NCBI GenBank assembly: GCA_024734495.1 | Contig: JALMQS010000085.1 | Span: 21,519,077 to 21,583,076, forward strand | Length of the DNA: 64,000 nucleotides | From: Forficula auricularia | Lineage: Eukaryota; Arthropoda; Insecta; Dermaptera; Forficulidae | Direction of reading: 5' to 3' | Part shown: positions 47,001 through 55,726 of the stretch, one piece after another | Numbering within the stretch: position 1 is the stretch's first letter | Layout: each line of letters opens with the position of its first letter | The notes under the pieces: model-generated | What the model saw: the letters and a program-made list of their open reading frames with translations, nothing else | What the model was told of the DNA's origin: nothing | Database searches by the model: none | Program-made: the position numbers and the translations under genes

Positions 47001-50000
47001 CAGCACCCCAAAAAACATAAATGCAAAAAATCAGAACTACGCCATAAACTTCCTCATAGGGGCCCATTTGAGCACAATTTGACTGGACTATTTCTTAATT
47101 TTTCCAGATTCCAATTTAAAAATGAAAACATGTACTCCTGTTTTTTAAATGTACGTCAATGATCTTAGTTAATTATTTCAATTCTTTGTTCTTAAAAAAA
47201 ATCTGTAAAAAATGTACATTTAAATTTTTTTCTATTTTATTTCAGAGTGACCGAATAAAACTGCTTTGTTTGTTTTTATATAATGTAATAAAATTTTAAA
47301 ATTGTTTAAAATAATAAAACTGCTTTATTATTTTCACTTTACTTCAAAATACAATGAAAATGAAAACTGTTAGTCAACCTCTAGAAAGGGGAGATGGGCC
47401 ACAACAGGTTGGGAACCACTGGATTAGACTAATCACTATAATATCAATTCATATTTAATCTGTTGATAATACCTAATTGCAGCTGTTGGATCCCGTTTGC
47501 GTGCTGCTCGTTCTTTAGGGCTCAAATATTCCCATTTGAAGACAAGATTCCAATCAAATCCTCCTCGAAGATCAGCAGAGGCACTGATGTATTCAAAAGT
47601 TTCCATTGATATAACATCAATCACAGGACATACAACTCTCGTTTTATCCTGAAAGAAAAAATTAAAATTTATAGATTCAACATTTTTGAGAGAATTTTTG
47701 TACAAAACATGTATTTTGCAGATGTAATGCTTTGGTGGTTGAGTTGTTTAATGAAAGAGAAGTTTCGGATAAAACGACCTACAATGAGAAAATTCCATCA
47801 TCGTGAGGTGGATTTGGCCGAAACTTTGCTTTTTATAATCATTACATTTTTCTTTAATAAAAGTGTGTTCCATAGCTTAATTTTTATACCTGGAGGCACC
47901 AAGCGATGCTCGGTAACTTCTTCCTTCAGTTAAAAGCTTTATTTTAAGTACTCTGAAGGCACCGAGCGATGCTCGGTAACTTCTTCCTTCAGTTAAAATC
48001 TTTATTGTAATATTATTTTTAATTTAAAATTCTGATAAAAAGGTCGATTTTTATTTGAGAGCCGTTTTCAAATTTAAAAAATACAAATATATCTATATAG
48101 TATTCGACCACTGTACCCCCACCTCCACCCTGCTCGACCCCACCCCCGAAACCTCGCCCTACCCCCGGAACCCCCACCACTGCCCCCCACCTTCTGCACC
48201 CCCCACATCCACCCCCGCTCCGCACCAAGATCGCTTTCTCATCCTCAAAATTTGTTAATAGAGTTTGTTTCATCAAAATCGTTAGAGCCGTTTTTAAAAT
48301 AAAAAATACAAAATACAAATACTTATATATATATACCTGGAAGACCGAGCTTTGTTCGGGTTTAGTTAATGCTTGACAACAACACACCACAATCACAAAG
48401 TTCTTCAAGGCCTTTGAGAACAAAGATTTAAACCAACCCATTGTCTGCCTGGGTATAAAAGGAAAAGGGAAACCTTTTTTAAAACCCTAAGAATGGGATT
48501 TGTCTACCTGAGAATGATTAATTTGATTACGAAAAAACCCATCAAAAACAATTTTGTCGAAGATGAGACCGTGACAGATCGAATTGTCACCCCAAAAACC
48601 CCCTAAACCGTGAATTTCATCAAAATTGGTAGAGCCGTTTTCAAAATAGAACTAAGATACAAACAAATATATATATATATAAACAAATATAAATATATAA
48701 AAAACAATTTTTGCTCGTTTAATAAGAGTAGATTATTTTCACGCAAAGAAAAAGATAAATATAATCAAAACGGGAATAAAGCAGCTCAATAATATCAAAA
48801 TGTTGACAGGTGAAATTTCCTATGAAAACATGATCTCTGTTTCTCATAATAGGAAGTCGTTAAAAACCAATAATATCTGCATGGGCGTTGTTATGGGGGG
48901 GGGTGGCAAGGGGGGCAGTGCCTCCCTACAAAACTCATTGCCAGCCCCCCTAGAAAAATCGAAACTTCATTATTACGGGGCATCACTTATGTATTTCTCT
49001 TTGAATTATTTCGTTACTTCCAAAATTTGTCAATTCTACTAAAAAGTTAGTTGATCTCTAATCGGATTACCGAAATTGAAACCTTGTGGTGGCTAATCAG
49101 ATGGCCGGTTGCCCCCCCCCCCCCCCCCCCCCACCCCAAGGAAAACTCCCTAACTATCCCAATGTCTATGATTTAGGATACAAATTATATTTGACAGTCT
49201 CCATGACCATGAAAAATAAAATACTTGAATGAAATTATTCTGATATAGTATTTAAAGGAATACCTCAGCAACTCTCTCTAAAAGCGGTTCGAGCCAGCCG
49301 ACGTTACATTCGCAATGCGAATCTAAGAAAGTTAAGACGGGTCCGACCGCAGCATCAGCTCCTCGCACGCGAGATCGCATAAGGCCTGAAAACAAATAAA
49401 TTATTTATTGAATTAAATTCACTATCATTGAATTAGGATTAAAGAAATCGCAACTAGACAAGTTAGTAAAATATAAACAAACTTCAAGACTTGTTCGGAA
49501 AAATATCTTGTAGTAATAAGTTATATTGTGTTAAAAACACTACATATTTATATGAAATCATTTTAATATAGAATATAAAAACTTACCCTCTCGTTTATCA
49601 TTACGTATCACTTTCACTTTTTGAATTTTCGCTAATTCTTGGCCATCAGCCGCTAAAAAAATAAAAATTATTAAAATTTTGAAAATACTAGAATAGTATA
49701 ATTGTATAGTTAAAATTGCAATTATATATAAATATAATATATGAAAGTGGTTTAAGTCATATATTGTTCGTTTTTAGATATTTAAATTTGGAAAATAAAT
49801 AAGATTTGAATTCTGTGTAATCATACCACTATAAACTTATCTAATGGTTCATTTTTTTGCGATTATTGTCAAACTAGGTAACTTCACAATATTGTATTAT
49901 AAACAAAATACTTATGTGATAAATTCTTTTTTTATTTTTATCTTTTATTTTTTATTTGGACTACTTACTTTCATAATTATTATAAAAAACTACGAGAATG

Positions 50001-53000
50001 TGTTTAATTGAACATCTGATTGCTTTTATGTATTTATTTCTTTAAACAATAACATCATGAATATTATAGATATAAAGCCGTTCATCCTTTTAACAAGTTT
50101 CTGCATACTCTCAACTAAGCCCCTTGGTGATAGTCAACTAAATATACAGATATACTAAACAGCAAAAACGCACCCTTGATGCTTTTAATATATAAGTCTT
50201 GACAAGTGCGAGTCAGACTCCTACACCAAGGGTTCCATAAATAATATTTTAGTCATTTTTTTTAATTTGGTATAATTCTACTAAATAAGATACTTCATAA
50301 CCAATGATAAGAAATATTTTTTATTTTGGACCCCAGAAAAATTCGACTCTTCCCAAAATAATTATTCTATAAAAATTTTAATATGATTTTTGATTTCAGG
50401 GAAAATGAAAACAAATAGCTTAAAAATTTCAAGTTTGTATACCTATTACTTAGATGACGAGCTAGTACTGATAGACAGATAGCATTGTAGCGACACTCGT
50501 TTTACTTTTCAAACCGAATCCTAAATATGAATTAAAGCAATTTTTTAGAAGAAAATTTTATGATATAATTATAAGAAATTTAATGAAGATATGTGGGACA
50601 ATTAATTCGTTACTTGGTTGATTCTCATGATTTCTAGAGTGGAACTCTCTATCTGGACCCGTCTTTACTGAAATCTTACAATTTTCAGTCATTCAAGTCT
50701 CGGTGTTGAAATATCCCCATGCTTCCACCTGAATACTCTCTTCTTTTTAGAAATGCAAGAGTCTAACATGACTTATATGTTCTGCGTTTTCTGAATGTGC
50801 GCATTCTTTTTTAATTGATATTTTAATTATAAACATTGTCAAGAAATTATTTTAAAATATTCGAATTTTAAAAAGTGGCCATTACACACGGGTTAAATGA
50901 GTTTTTCAATGCTTGAAACTATTCCATATGTGAATCAGTTGATATTATCAGTTCTGAATGCTTTGTTTGTTTTATATAGGTAATGATAAAAAAAAATATT
51001 AATTATTGTATGTCTTTAAAAAACTCACGGTTATCACTGAAATCATCTACCAAAATAATTTCCCGGATCACCTGCTCTGGACTTCGGTTGAGAACGCTGA
51101 AAAATGACGGAAAATATATAATAATAATTACAGACACAATTAAACATTTCGAAATTAAAAAAAAAATTAAAATCATAAATTAAATCTGATATCAAAAAAT
51201 AAATATTAAGAATAATAAAAAACAAAAAAATATATATATATATACATAAGAATTAAAGACAACAAATATTAGACATCAAGCTATTGGGATGAATGCGGCC
51301 TATTCTGTCACATTTTATCTATTCAACATTACTGGATAGTTGGAAAGTGGAAACTTTTTCCATGACTCGGTATGATTTTCGGTTAGAGTAATAAAATATA
51401 TATATAATAAACTACTTAACATTTATTTTTTAATTTAATTTAAAACTTGGTATAAATCCATTTTCCTAATTAATTTTAATATATGAATTATTATAAGTAA
51501 TTTTCTATTAGTCTGGTTTTGAAATAAATAATTTGAAAATTTAATTGAGTGAAATTGAAAAAAAAACATTGTTCATTTATGTTTATATAATCATAATACC
51601 TTAAAATCTCAAAAAAATCATTCAAAAATGATAATTTCTGGATTTTTGAATCCAGAAAAAATCATTCAAAAAATGATATTTTCTGGATTTTTGAATCCTA
51701 AAGCTAGAGAGCCCATAATATACGAGGATAAGTCAAAAATTACCTACACTTTTCGTTCTACAACTTTATTAAACTAGGAGGCGGCCGCATGTGCATGCGT
51801 TGAGTTGGCGCGTCTGTGGTCACGTGTGCGGAATTTAATCACGATCGCGTCAGCTGTCGTCTAGCTACAACAGCATAAGCATGTCAGCTCCGCTATCAGA
51901 TTGCACCAAAGAGGAGCAAGGAGGAGTGGTCAGATTTTTGTGGGTATGAAAGGTGCTTCACCCGAGACTTTTGTCACAATACGGGGAAAGTGCTTTATCT
52001 CGTAAAAGCGTTTTTTTAAGGATCGAAATTTTTAAAAGTGGCCGAACGAGCGTAAAACGAAAAAATTCAAGACCTCACCATCGGCTGGGAAGGTGATGCT
52101 AACCCTGTTTTGGGACGAAAAGGGCCCTATACTGGACGACTACTTGGACAGGGGGACTACTGTAAATAGTGCGAGGTACAGAGATTCGAAACAAACGCCG
52201 TGGTCTACTCTCAAAGAAAGTTTTGTTGATGCAAGACAACGCCCGGCCGCACACGGCTCATCACACCATAGAAACAATAAACAGGTTGGGCTTTGAGACC
52301 CTGGAACACCCTCCCTACAGCCCAGATCTCGCTCCCTCAGACTTTCATCTCTTTGGACCGCTCAAGGAAGCTTTGAGAGGTCGTCGATTTGCCTCAGACA
52401 TGGACGTTCGGGATGCGGTGCAAAAGTGGCTTCATGACCAACCGAAAACCTTCTACCAGGAAGGCATCCGGAAGCTTGTGGCTCGCTGGACCAAGTGCAT
52501 TGCTAAAGGTGGAGACTATATCGAAAAATAATGTATCTGTTGTACACCTATCTTAGTTTAATAAAGTTGTAGAACGAAAAGTGTAAGTAATTTTTGACAT
52601 ATCCTCGTAATAAGTTTTACGCATTGGAACTACAAACATTTTGTCACCAGAACGAAATTTTTACGACGTTTCGTTCTTGAATTATAGAGGGTTTCGGGAT
52701 CCATACAGACAGACAGAGAGAAAGAAAACTAAATTATTTACGTTTCAGACATTTTTTAACACAATGAACATGCAATTTAATAGTAGAGCTGTATTTTTTA
52801 AAGAAAAATATGATTAGTACTTAAATATATTTCAGTAGTAATCATAAAGTACACATGAACAAACATTAATTGGTTATTTTTATATGCTTTTAATGGGTTT
52901 ATTGTAGTTATTTATTAATTAAACCCCTTTTAAGAAAACATTAATTATAAAATAATAATTAAATTAAAAAGAAAAAGAAAAAATAATTATAATGAATAGT

Positions 53001-54981
53001 TTTCTTTCTCATTAATCTGAACCATAGGACAAATTTGCGAAAACTTGTTAATACCTCATCTAATCATTATAATAAAAATGGAGTAAAATTAATAGATATT
53101 GCTGCCAAAACTGTTGAACAATAACAATAAAGATAAAAGTAAATAAATATTTTATGAAATATTAATTTACTATGAGTTAGGTTTTCTAGGTCACTTGTTT
53201 CACGTTAAAAATTAAAAAAATAAAAGAGGAAAATTTTTTCAATATATATATTTCGGGCTATGAAACCATCTTCAGGAAATACAGAAAATAACTAATTCAA
53301 CTTTTTGAATGCTAGAGTATATATATGTTGAGTAAACACAGGAAAAAAAATTTGTTTTCATTAATTAAATTATTTTAAAGGATAATCTCTCTTAGAGATG
53401 TAGACTAATGTTAAGTGAAAATTTAGGTAGGGTAGACTCTATTGACATATGGATAAATAAAGGAAAATTAGAAGTTTATTGACTTTTGTTGAGGGGTTAA
53501 CCGCGATTGGAATTAGGTGTACACCGTCTTTGGAATTATTTGGAATTACTTTGGAATTCATTAGATAATCTATTTATTGTCTTCTACTTGGAAATGAATG
53601 TGGAAGTGGAAGTAGGTGTACAAGATTTTAGCTCGCGGTTCACCCCTCGACTTTTCTCTATAGGCTGGGAATATATATTTTTGTGCTTTGTTATTAACTG
53701 GTCTATTATTATGTTTTCTTTAAGTCGAGTTGATTATTGATAACATTTTCATCGTTCGCCAGCAACGTGAAACAAATGACTTGGAAAACTTAACTCATAA
53801 TAAATTAATATTTCATAAAATATTTATTTATTTTTATCTTTATTAAAGATGTTTCACCATTCACCAACACCACAATCTCTATTAATTATTAATAACAATA
53901 AATTTAAATTATTTAGATAGATATGTTAAAATCTTTGCTAGTTTTTAAGGAATTTGGTGTTGGTACTTGGTGAAAGATTTTTTAAAATTATTGGATAAAA
54001 AATACTTGGTAGGTTTCACATTAAGATATAAAAAATAAATTCGTTTTATTTTTTATATCTTAATGTGAAACCTACCAAGTATTTTTTATCCAATAATTTT
54101 AAAATCTTTGCAGTCAGGGTTTTTCGTGCTTTATTAAAAATAGTGTAAATTAATTAAAATATTCTATTAAATAAACGATGTTTTTATTTCTCGAATCATT
54201 TTTAAGAAATCAATGTTTTTTCAATTTCTACCTTGTGATGAAAACTAAATATTTTCTCTTTCGAATTATTAAATTACATTAATTAATATCTTCATATCAT
54301 GGATGAAAATATGGTGGTTTGAATAGCAAGATGAGAAATCATAATAATGACTCTCGGAATTAGACATTAAGAAATTAGAAGTTTCGATAAAAGAAAATTT
54401 GATCAGTGGAATGAATGTTCTTCAGAAGAATAGAATTTTCTAATCTGGAAACAAATTGTTATTTAAAAGCGTCTTTCTTTCTAAGCGAGAAGATTGGATA
54501 AGATTGCTTTCTTCTAGGTAAATTGCTATAATGTCAAGGTACTCTTGATGAATTAATTATCCATGTCAGATCTTGGTATATTGAGATACGATGGGACGAC
54601 ATAAACAGTCCCCACAGCTTCCTTAAGTGTTCATCTATAAATAATAAGCAGCAAATCGATTCGTGAAATACTATCAAAATGTATAATGTTCAAACATCTA
54701 CAGAATAAATGGTTGAAAAGTAATAGAGTGATTTCAATTCAGGCGACACTTTGCATTAATAGTTGTTTATTTCTAAGCCTCTATTTATCCTGAATGAGAA
54801 ATTCACTAATAGTTCTCCTTATTTTAATCAATCCTTATCATTCAAGGACTTGACTGGTTAATTAATTTAATATTATTCATACCTGACAATTGTCCTTAAT
54901 AATGTTGAACGAGCCTCATTATGGTAAGTAATAATTACGCTTGTTGCAGGCAAATCCGATCTGTACTGCTTACTTCGGCAT
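34800..54981 (-). CDS. Pgant2: Polypeptide N-acetylgalactosaminyltransferase, GALNT2/Pgant2 type (partial, nine exons)
   Basis: Golgi glycosyltransferase that starts mucin-type O-glycosylation by moving GalNAc from UDP-GalNAc to Ser/Thr. Exons in transcript order: 54981-54883, 51096-51029, 49652-49587, 49385-49264, 47648-47473, 44086-43983, 43893-43674, 42980-42755, 35081-34800. Every junction has AG/GT borders and the frame stays open over 1363 nt (about 453 residues) to TAG at 34802-34800. Visible in order: catalytic-domain start ([17 protein letters not shown]), VDDFSDNP, the metal-binding DSH of [36 protein letters not shown], the [17 protein letters not shown] motif, HVFRK, then a ricin-B lectin domain with three repeats. 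The motif wording fits GALNT2/Pgant2 better than GALNT1. The first exons (cytosolic tail, transmembrane anchor, stem) are not found and probably lie above 54981, beyond or inside the repeats there. The introns are full of transposons but the exons are undamaged, so the gene is probably functional. Confidence 0.93.
35236..35455. repeat. Inverted repeat hairpin with CTGAAGATGGG motif
   Basis: Left arm 35236-35331 and right arm 35361-35455 are inverted copies (CTTTAATCTCGATATATATA, GTGACTAACCCATTTTCAGG and partner). The right arm keeps the hammerhead-like core; the left arm has a degenerate one. The unit ATGTTTCACCAAGTACCAAC appears in the loop and again at 35509-35541. Confidence 0.75.
35370..35425 (+). 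ncRNA. Hammerhead-ribozyme-like motif, AT-type
   Basis: CTGAAGA (35382-35388), extra T, stem II GGGT/ACCC with loop TAGTC, GAA, palindromic ATATATATAT, C, GAG. CTC before the core pairs with GAG after it, and CTTT pairs with AAAG farther out across an internal loop. It sits in the right arm of the hairpin at 35236-35455. Confidence 0.35.
35664..36320 (-). pseudogene. 3' end of a second LINE, with AATA-type tail
   Basis: The minus-strand frame gives [40 protein letters not shown] and [15 protein letters not shown], the C-terminal region after the RT domain in Jockey-like LINEs. After the stop come a short 3' UTR with a small palindrome (GGTGGGACCTAAGGTCC) and a simple (AATA)n tail. The copy is 5' truncated, as is usual for LINE insertions, and lies in the last intron of Pgant2. 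Confidence 0.7.
37270..38235. repeat. Foldback pair inside the hAT element
   Basis: Arms about 37270-37430 and 38050-38235 are inverted copies (GGTCCAGTAGTTCGATTGTT, TAAATTAAAGAGGACAAAAT and partners). In the middle lie pieces such as GAACGTTTACTTGGACCACT that also occur at 46200 and 46345. Confidence 0.75.
38480..39790. repeat. Second foldback pair with a LINE fragment in the loop
   Basis: Arms about 38480-38700 and 39400-39790 are inverted: AAAATTTTGGACTTTTTCAG and AATAGTTGCCAGTTGGCTAA have partners AAAAAGTCCAAAATTTTCG and TTAGCCAATTGGCAACTATT. The loop holds an RTE-like LINE fragment. Confidence 0.7.
38818..39385 (+). pseudogene. RTE-like LINE fragment, internally deleted
   Basis: It starts with the end of an endonuclease domain ([20 protein letters not shown], with SDHNLIAMK). 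It then jumps directly to the extreme C-terminal region of the reverse transcriptase protein ([40 protein letters not shown]). The whole RT core is missing. A frameshift near 39150 separates RSDD from [10 protein letters not shown]. It ends in a GATGATGATGAT-type tail. Confidence 0.75.
40656..41798. mobile_element. Non-autonomous hAT element with perfect 8 bp target duplication
   Basis: AGCTAGAA flanks both sides (40648-40655 and 41799-41806). Ends CAGAGGTCGGGGAAC and GTTCCCCGACCCCTG are inverted. No transposase. A Helitron-like sequence (about 40776-41356) is nested inside, itself carrying a degenerate piece of the CCTCCTTCTTCA hammerhead-like repeat near 41180. Confidence 0.88.
40776..41356 (+). 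mobile_element. Helitron-like element nested in the hAT
   Basis: It starts near TATTAAACGAGCAA, includes GGGCTCTAACGATTTGGATA and GTTGTTTTTGATGGGTTTTT shared with 60650-60840, and ends with a hairpin ACCGAGCATCGCTCGGT followed by CCAGGCAC. A 3' hairpin followed by a short tail is the usual Helitron end structure. Non-coding. Confidence 0.5.
42391..42518 (+). repeat. Dispersed repeat, copy B
   Basis: Matches 16819-16945 over about 125 bp with scattered differences. The hammerhead-like core is not present upstream here, only GGATTCCAATAAATTACACC. Confidence 0.6.
42755..42980 (-). CDS. Pgant2: Pgant2 exon: linker and lectin alpha repeat
   Basis: 226 nt encoding [20 protein letters not shown] and [10 protein letters not shown], a Gly-rich linker ([13 protein letters not shown]), then the first ricin-type repeat with [20 protein letters not shown] and GGNQ. 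The linker after LRVP is more glycine-rich than I expect for the family. It ends in phase 0 at CAG before GTATTA. Confidence 0.92.
43674..43893 (-). CDS. Pgant2: Pgant2 exon: [11 protein letters not shown] to VPYG
   Basis: 220 nt encoding [40 protein letters not shown] and [20 protein letters not shown] plus [12 protein letters not shown]. It holds the second half of the Gal/GalNAc-T motif and the mobile-loop HVFRKRHPY. The donor is GTAAGT at 43673; the phase-2 AA is completed to Asn by C of the next exon. Confidence 0.93.
43983..44086 (-). CDS. Pgant2: Pgant2 exon: [12 protein letters not shown] to WGGENL
   Basis: 104 nt encoding [20 protein letters not shown], then [14 protein letters not shown]. 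It carries the first half of the Gal/GalNAc-T motif (WGGEN). The last G joins AA of the next exon to give Glu of ENLE. The following intron is only 89 bp (43894-43982). Confidence 0.93.
45020..45510 (+). pseudogene. hAT transposase remnant (ZBED5/SCAND3 type)
   Basis: Fragments in shifting frames: [17 protein letters not shown], then [20 protein letters not shown] and [20 protein letters not shown], then [18 protein letters not shown] and the family pattern of dimerisation-region residues up to HHAQGSH-like text. These match the C-terminal third of ZBED5/SCAND3/FAM200-type hAT proteins. Stops and shifts show it is dead. Confidence 0.75.
45574..47089. mobile_element. Near-complete palindrome: 1.5 kb foldback transposon
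   Basis: The ends AGTCCAGTCAAATTGTG and CACAATTTGACTGGACT are perfect inverted repeats, and the two halves continue as inverted copies almost to the centre near 46290 (for example GGCGTAGTTCTGATTTTTTG, GTTTACTTGGACCACTTTTT and partners). The right arm carries an extra internal duplication and the left arm a long C run at 45895-45916. No coding capacity. Related arms occur at 37.3-39.8 kb. Confidence 0.85.
47473..47648 (-). CDS. Pgant2: Pgant2 exon: [14 protein letters not shown] segment
   Basis: 176 nt encoding [20 protein letters not shown], then [20 protein letters not shown] and [18 protein letters not shown]. The [11 protein letters not shown] stretch is typical of the GALNT2 branch and lines the acceptor-side groove. 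Donor GT is at 47472-47471; the AG left over completes Arg with the next exon. Confidence 0.92.
47888..48730 (-). mobile_element. Helitron-like composite with two terminal hairpins
   Basis: Reverse-oriented hairpin ends (CACCGAGCGATGCTCGGT) at about 47895 and 47960, C-rich blocks at 48115-48225, TAGAGCCGTTTT modules at about 48281 and 48632, and TTTTTGCTCGTTTAATAAGA at the far end match the 60650 copy in reverse. At least two copies appear to be nested or joined. Confidence 0.5.
48890..49145. repeat. G-run to C-run segment
   Basis: It begins with TTATGGGGGGGGGTGGCAAG and ends with a run of about 20 C at 49113. It looks like a small element with G-rich ends, as in the hAT copies here, but I could not define the terminal repeats. 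Confidence 0.3.
49264..49385 (-). CDS. Pgant2: Pgant2 exon with catalytic DSH metal-binding motif
   Basis: 122 nt encoding [20 protein letters not shown], then [20 protein letters not shown]. The Asp and His of DSH are the DxH residues that hold Mn2+ and the UDP-GalNAc diphosphate in this family. It ends in phase 0 before GTATTC. Confidence 0.93.
49587..49652 (-). CDS. Pgant2: Pgant2 exon: [10 protein letters not shown] segment
   Basis: A 66 nt micro-exon between AG and GTAAGT encoding [21 protein letters not shown]. The last base G joins GC of the next exon to give the Gly of the conserved REGLMRSR sequence. It is too short to be noticed by length alone; family similarity and in-frame junctions define it. 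Confidence 0.88.
51029..51096 (-). CDS. Pgant2: Pgant2 exon: VDDFSDN nucleotide-sugar region
   Basis: 68 nt between AG and GTGAGT. It encodes [20 protein letters not shown] then DN, the family's conserved strand that leads into the UDP-binding region. It enters with C (completing AGC, Ser) and leaves with C (completing CCG, Pro), so both junctions are in frame. Confidence 0.9.
51723..52607 (+). mobile_element. Deleted mariner element with TA target duplication
   Basis: TA on both sides (51721-51722 and 52608-52609). Terminal repeats of more than 50 bp start CGAGGATAAGTCAAAAATTA and end TAATTTTTGACATATCCTCG. At 885 bp it is shorter than the usual ~1.3 kb. It lies in an intron of Pgant2. Confidence 0.9.
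51882..52531 (+). pseudogene. mariner transposase, internally deleted and frameshifted
   Basis: The start reads [20 protein letters not shown], the mariner helix-turn-helix leader. The middle, with the first catalytic Asp, is lost. 52093 onward gives [20 protein letters not shown] and GTTVNSARY, then after a shift [20 protein letters not shown] with the second Asp and [20 protein letters not shown] with the third (the DD34D arrangement), ending at TAA 52531. Tc1/mariner enzymes cut and paste DNA at TA; this one cannot. Confidence 0.9.
53236..53280 (-). ncRNA. Hammerhead-ribozyme-like motif, AT-type, copy 2
   Basis: Minus strand: TTTC, CTGAAGA, T, GGTT/AGCC hairpin (one wobble), C, GAA, ATATATATAT, T, GAAA. 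TTTC pairs with GAAA as stem I. Weaker than the GC-type copies. Confidence 0.3.
53488..53652. mobile_element. Second copy of the GAGGGG-ended MITE
   Basis: Ends GTTGAGGGGTTAACCGCGA and TCGCGGTTCACCCCTCGAC are inverted repeats; the interior matches 394-566. It lies between two ~80 bp inverted arms (53126-53205 and 53764-53850), in an intron or 5' region of the Pgant2 gene. Confidence 0.65.
53974..54104. repeat. Perfect ~62 bp hairpin with TTCG loop
   Basis: ATTATTGGATAAAAAATACT..AAAAAATAAA, then TTCG, then the exact complement back to AGTATTTTTTATCCAATAAT. A one-arm copy, with GAAACCTACCAAGTATTTTT and TGTTTCACCAAGTACCAAC, is at 35463-35541. A related hairpin is at 61793-61930. Confidence 0.85.
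54120..54880. other. Intronic AT-rich sequence, no gene seen
   Basis: Between the perfect hairpin and the first visible Pgant2 exon. No domain, RNA gene or clear TE end recognised. Confidence 0.5.
54883..54981 (-). CDS. Pgant2: Pgant2 exon: start of catalytic domain
   Basis: Acceptor AG precedes 54981 and donor GT is at 54882-54881. The exon encodes [14 protein letters not shown] followed by [18 protein letters not shown], the start of the GT-A fold in GalNAc-transferases. It begins after two bases of a codon belonging to an upstream exon that I could not find, and ends in phase 2 (AG), completed as Ser by the next exon. Confidence 0.9.
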
Positions 54982-55462
54982 CTGGAATAAAAGTTATACA
55001 CCTTAATTATCATAAAAATTTCAAGATAAAGACGATATTTTTCTGGATATCAGTTACAAAAAATGGCGCCTTGAATTTTCTTCAGGGGTGATAATTTTAC
55101 TGACTGAAACGGGATTTGATCCCTATTCAACGATATTTAATCTAAACACTACACTATAGGCTTGTGTATTTCGCGAACGACCTAGTTCGAAAGAGCGCTT
55201 TTAAAGACGAACAACGCGAACTATAGTAGTTCGCCTTTGATCCCGGTCTTAGTTCTTTAGTTCGCCTGGTTGCCGCTCCACCATGTGAGAATAAGCCCTA
55301 CATTAGGGTGTCCCAAGCCTAGAGGGGGTGATTTTTTTTTATACGCATACCCTCTATATTTTTTCTATTTGATCTTAATAACATAAATAAAAAGTATTAT
55401 TGCAATAGGATAACGATAACCCGTGCCAAGTTGAAGATTAGATGGAGATCTTGTACAGGAAT

Positions 55463-55691
55463 CATCATCATCATCATCATCAGCCTGTCGATATCGACAA
55501 TCCACTGCTGAATATAGGCCTCTTCCATCAAATGGAAGGGGGTTGGCATTACGTCACCACGCTTGCCAGACGGATTGGTGACTAGGAATCAGATTATAGC
55601 CGGTCAAATATCAATGCAGGGACTCGGACTCGAACCCGGGACTCCTGCTTAGAAGGCTAGTGTCTTTAAGCTCTCGGCTAATCCGATTCCC
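55463..55691 (-). mobile_element. tRNA-derived SINE with 11 bp target duplications
   Basis: TGTACAGGAAT flanks both sides (55452-55462 and 55692-55702). On the minus strand it starts with a tRNA-like head: box A-like TTAGCCGAGAGCTTAAAG, a CTTCTAAG anticodon-loop-like stretch (TCT) and box B GGGTTCGAGTCC. The body includes GGAAGAGGCCTATATTCAGC and ends in (GAT)n. Such heads are transcribed by RNA polymerase III. The 'tracking' body is shared by many insect SINE/LINE tails. Confidence 0.85.
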
Positions 55692-55709
55692 TGTACAGGA
55701 ATGATATGG

Positions 55710-55726
55710 NNNNNNNNNNNNNNNNN
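55710..55726. other. Assembly gap (17 N)
   Basis: 17 N between the SINE insertion site and the BEL/Pao fragment. It hides the point where the retrotransposon begins. Confidence 1.

Larger units (their letters stand above)
44904..47421 (+). mobile_element. hAT element with perfect 8 bp target duplication, interrupted by a foldback
   Basis: GATTAGAC flanks both sides (44896-44903 and 47422-47429). Ends CAATGGTTCCCAAGCTGGG and CAACAGGTTGGGAACCACTG are inverted. Transposase remnants at 45020-45520 are followed by a 1.5 kb palindromic element (45574-47089) inserted in the right half. Located in an intron of Pgant2. Confidence 0.88.
53126..53850. repeat. Inverted ~80 bp arms enclosing a MITE
   Basis: 53126-53205 (AATAAAGATAAAAGTAAATA..CACTTGTTTCACGTT) and 53764-53850 are inverted copies. 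Between them lie an AT-type hammerhead-like motif and the MITE 53488-53652. Confidence 0.7.

Noticed and set aside
45586..47162. Several 60-77-codon frames in mirrored pairs
   Set aside because: They are the two arms of the foldback palindrome read on both strands; no domain.
48055..48441. Pro/Thr-rich and Gly-rich frames
   Set aside because: Low-complexity C-rich block of a Helitron-like repeat, seen again in reverse at 61135-61260.
55615..55690. tRNA gene (box A and box B, TCT-like anticodon) on the minus strand
   Set aside because: It cannot form a proper cloverleaf, and it is followed by a SINE body and flanked by target duplications, so it is a SINE head.
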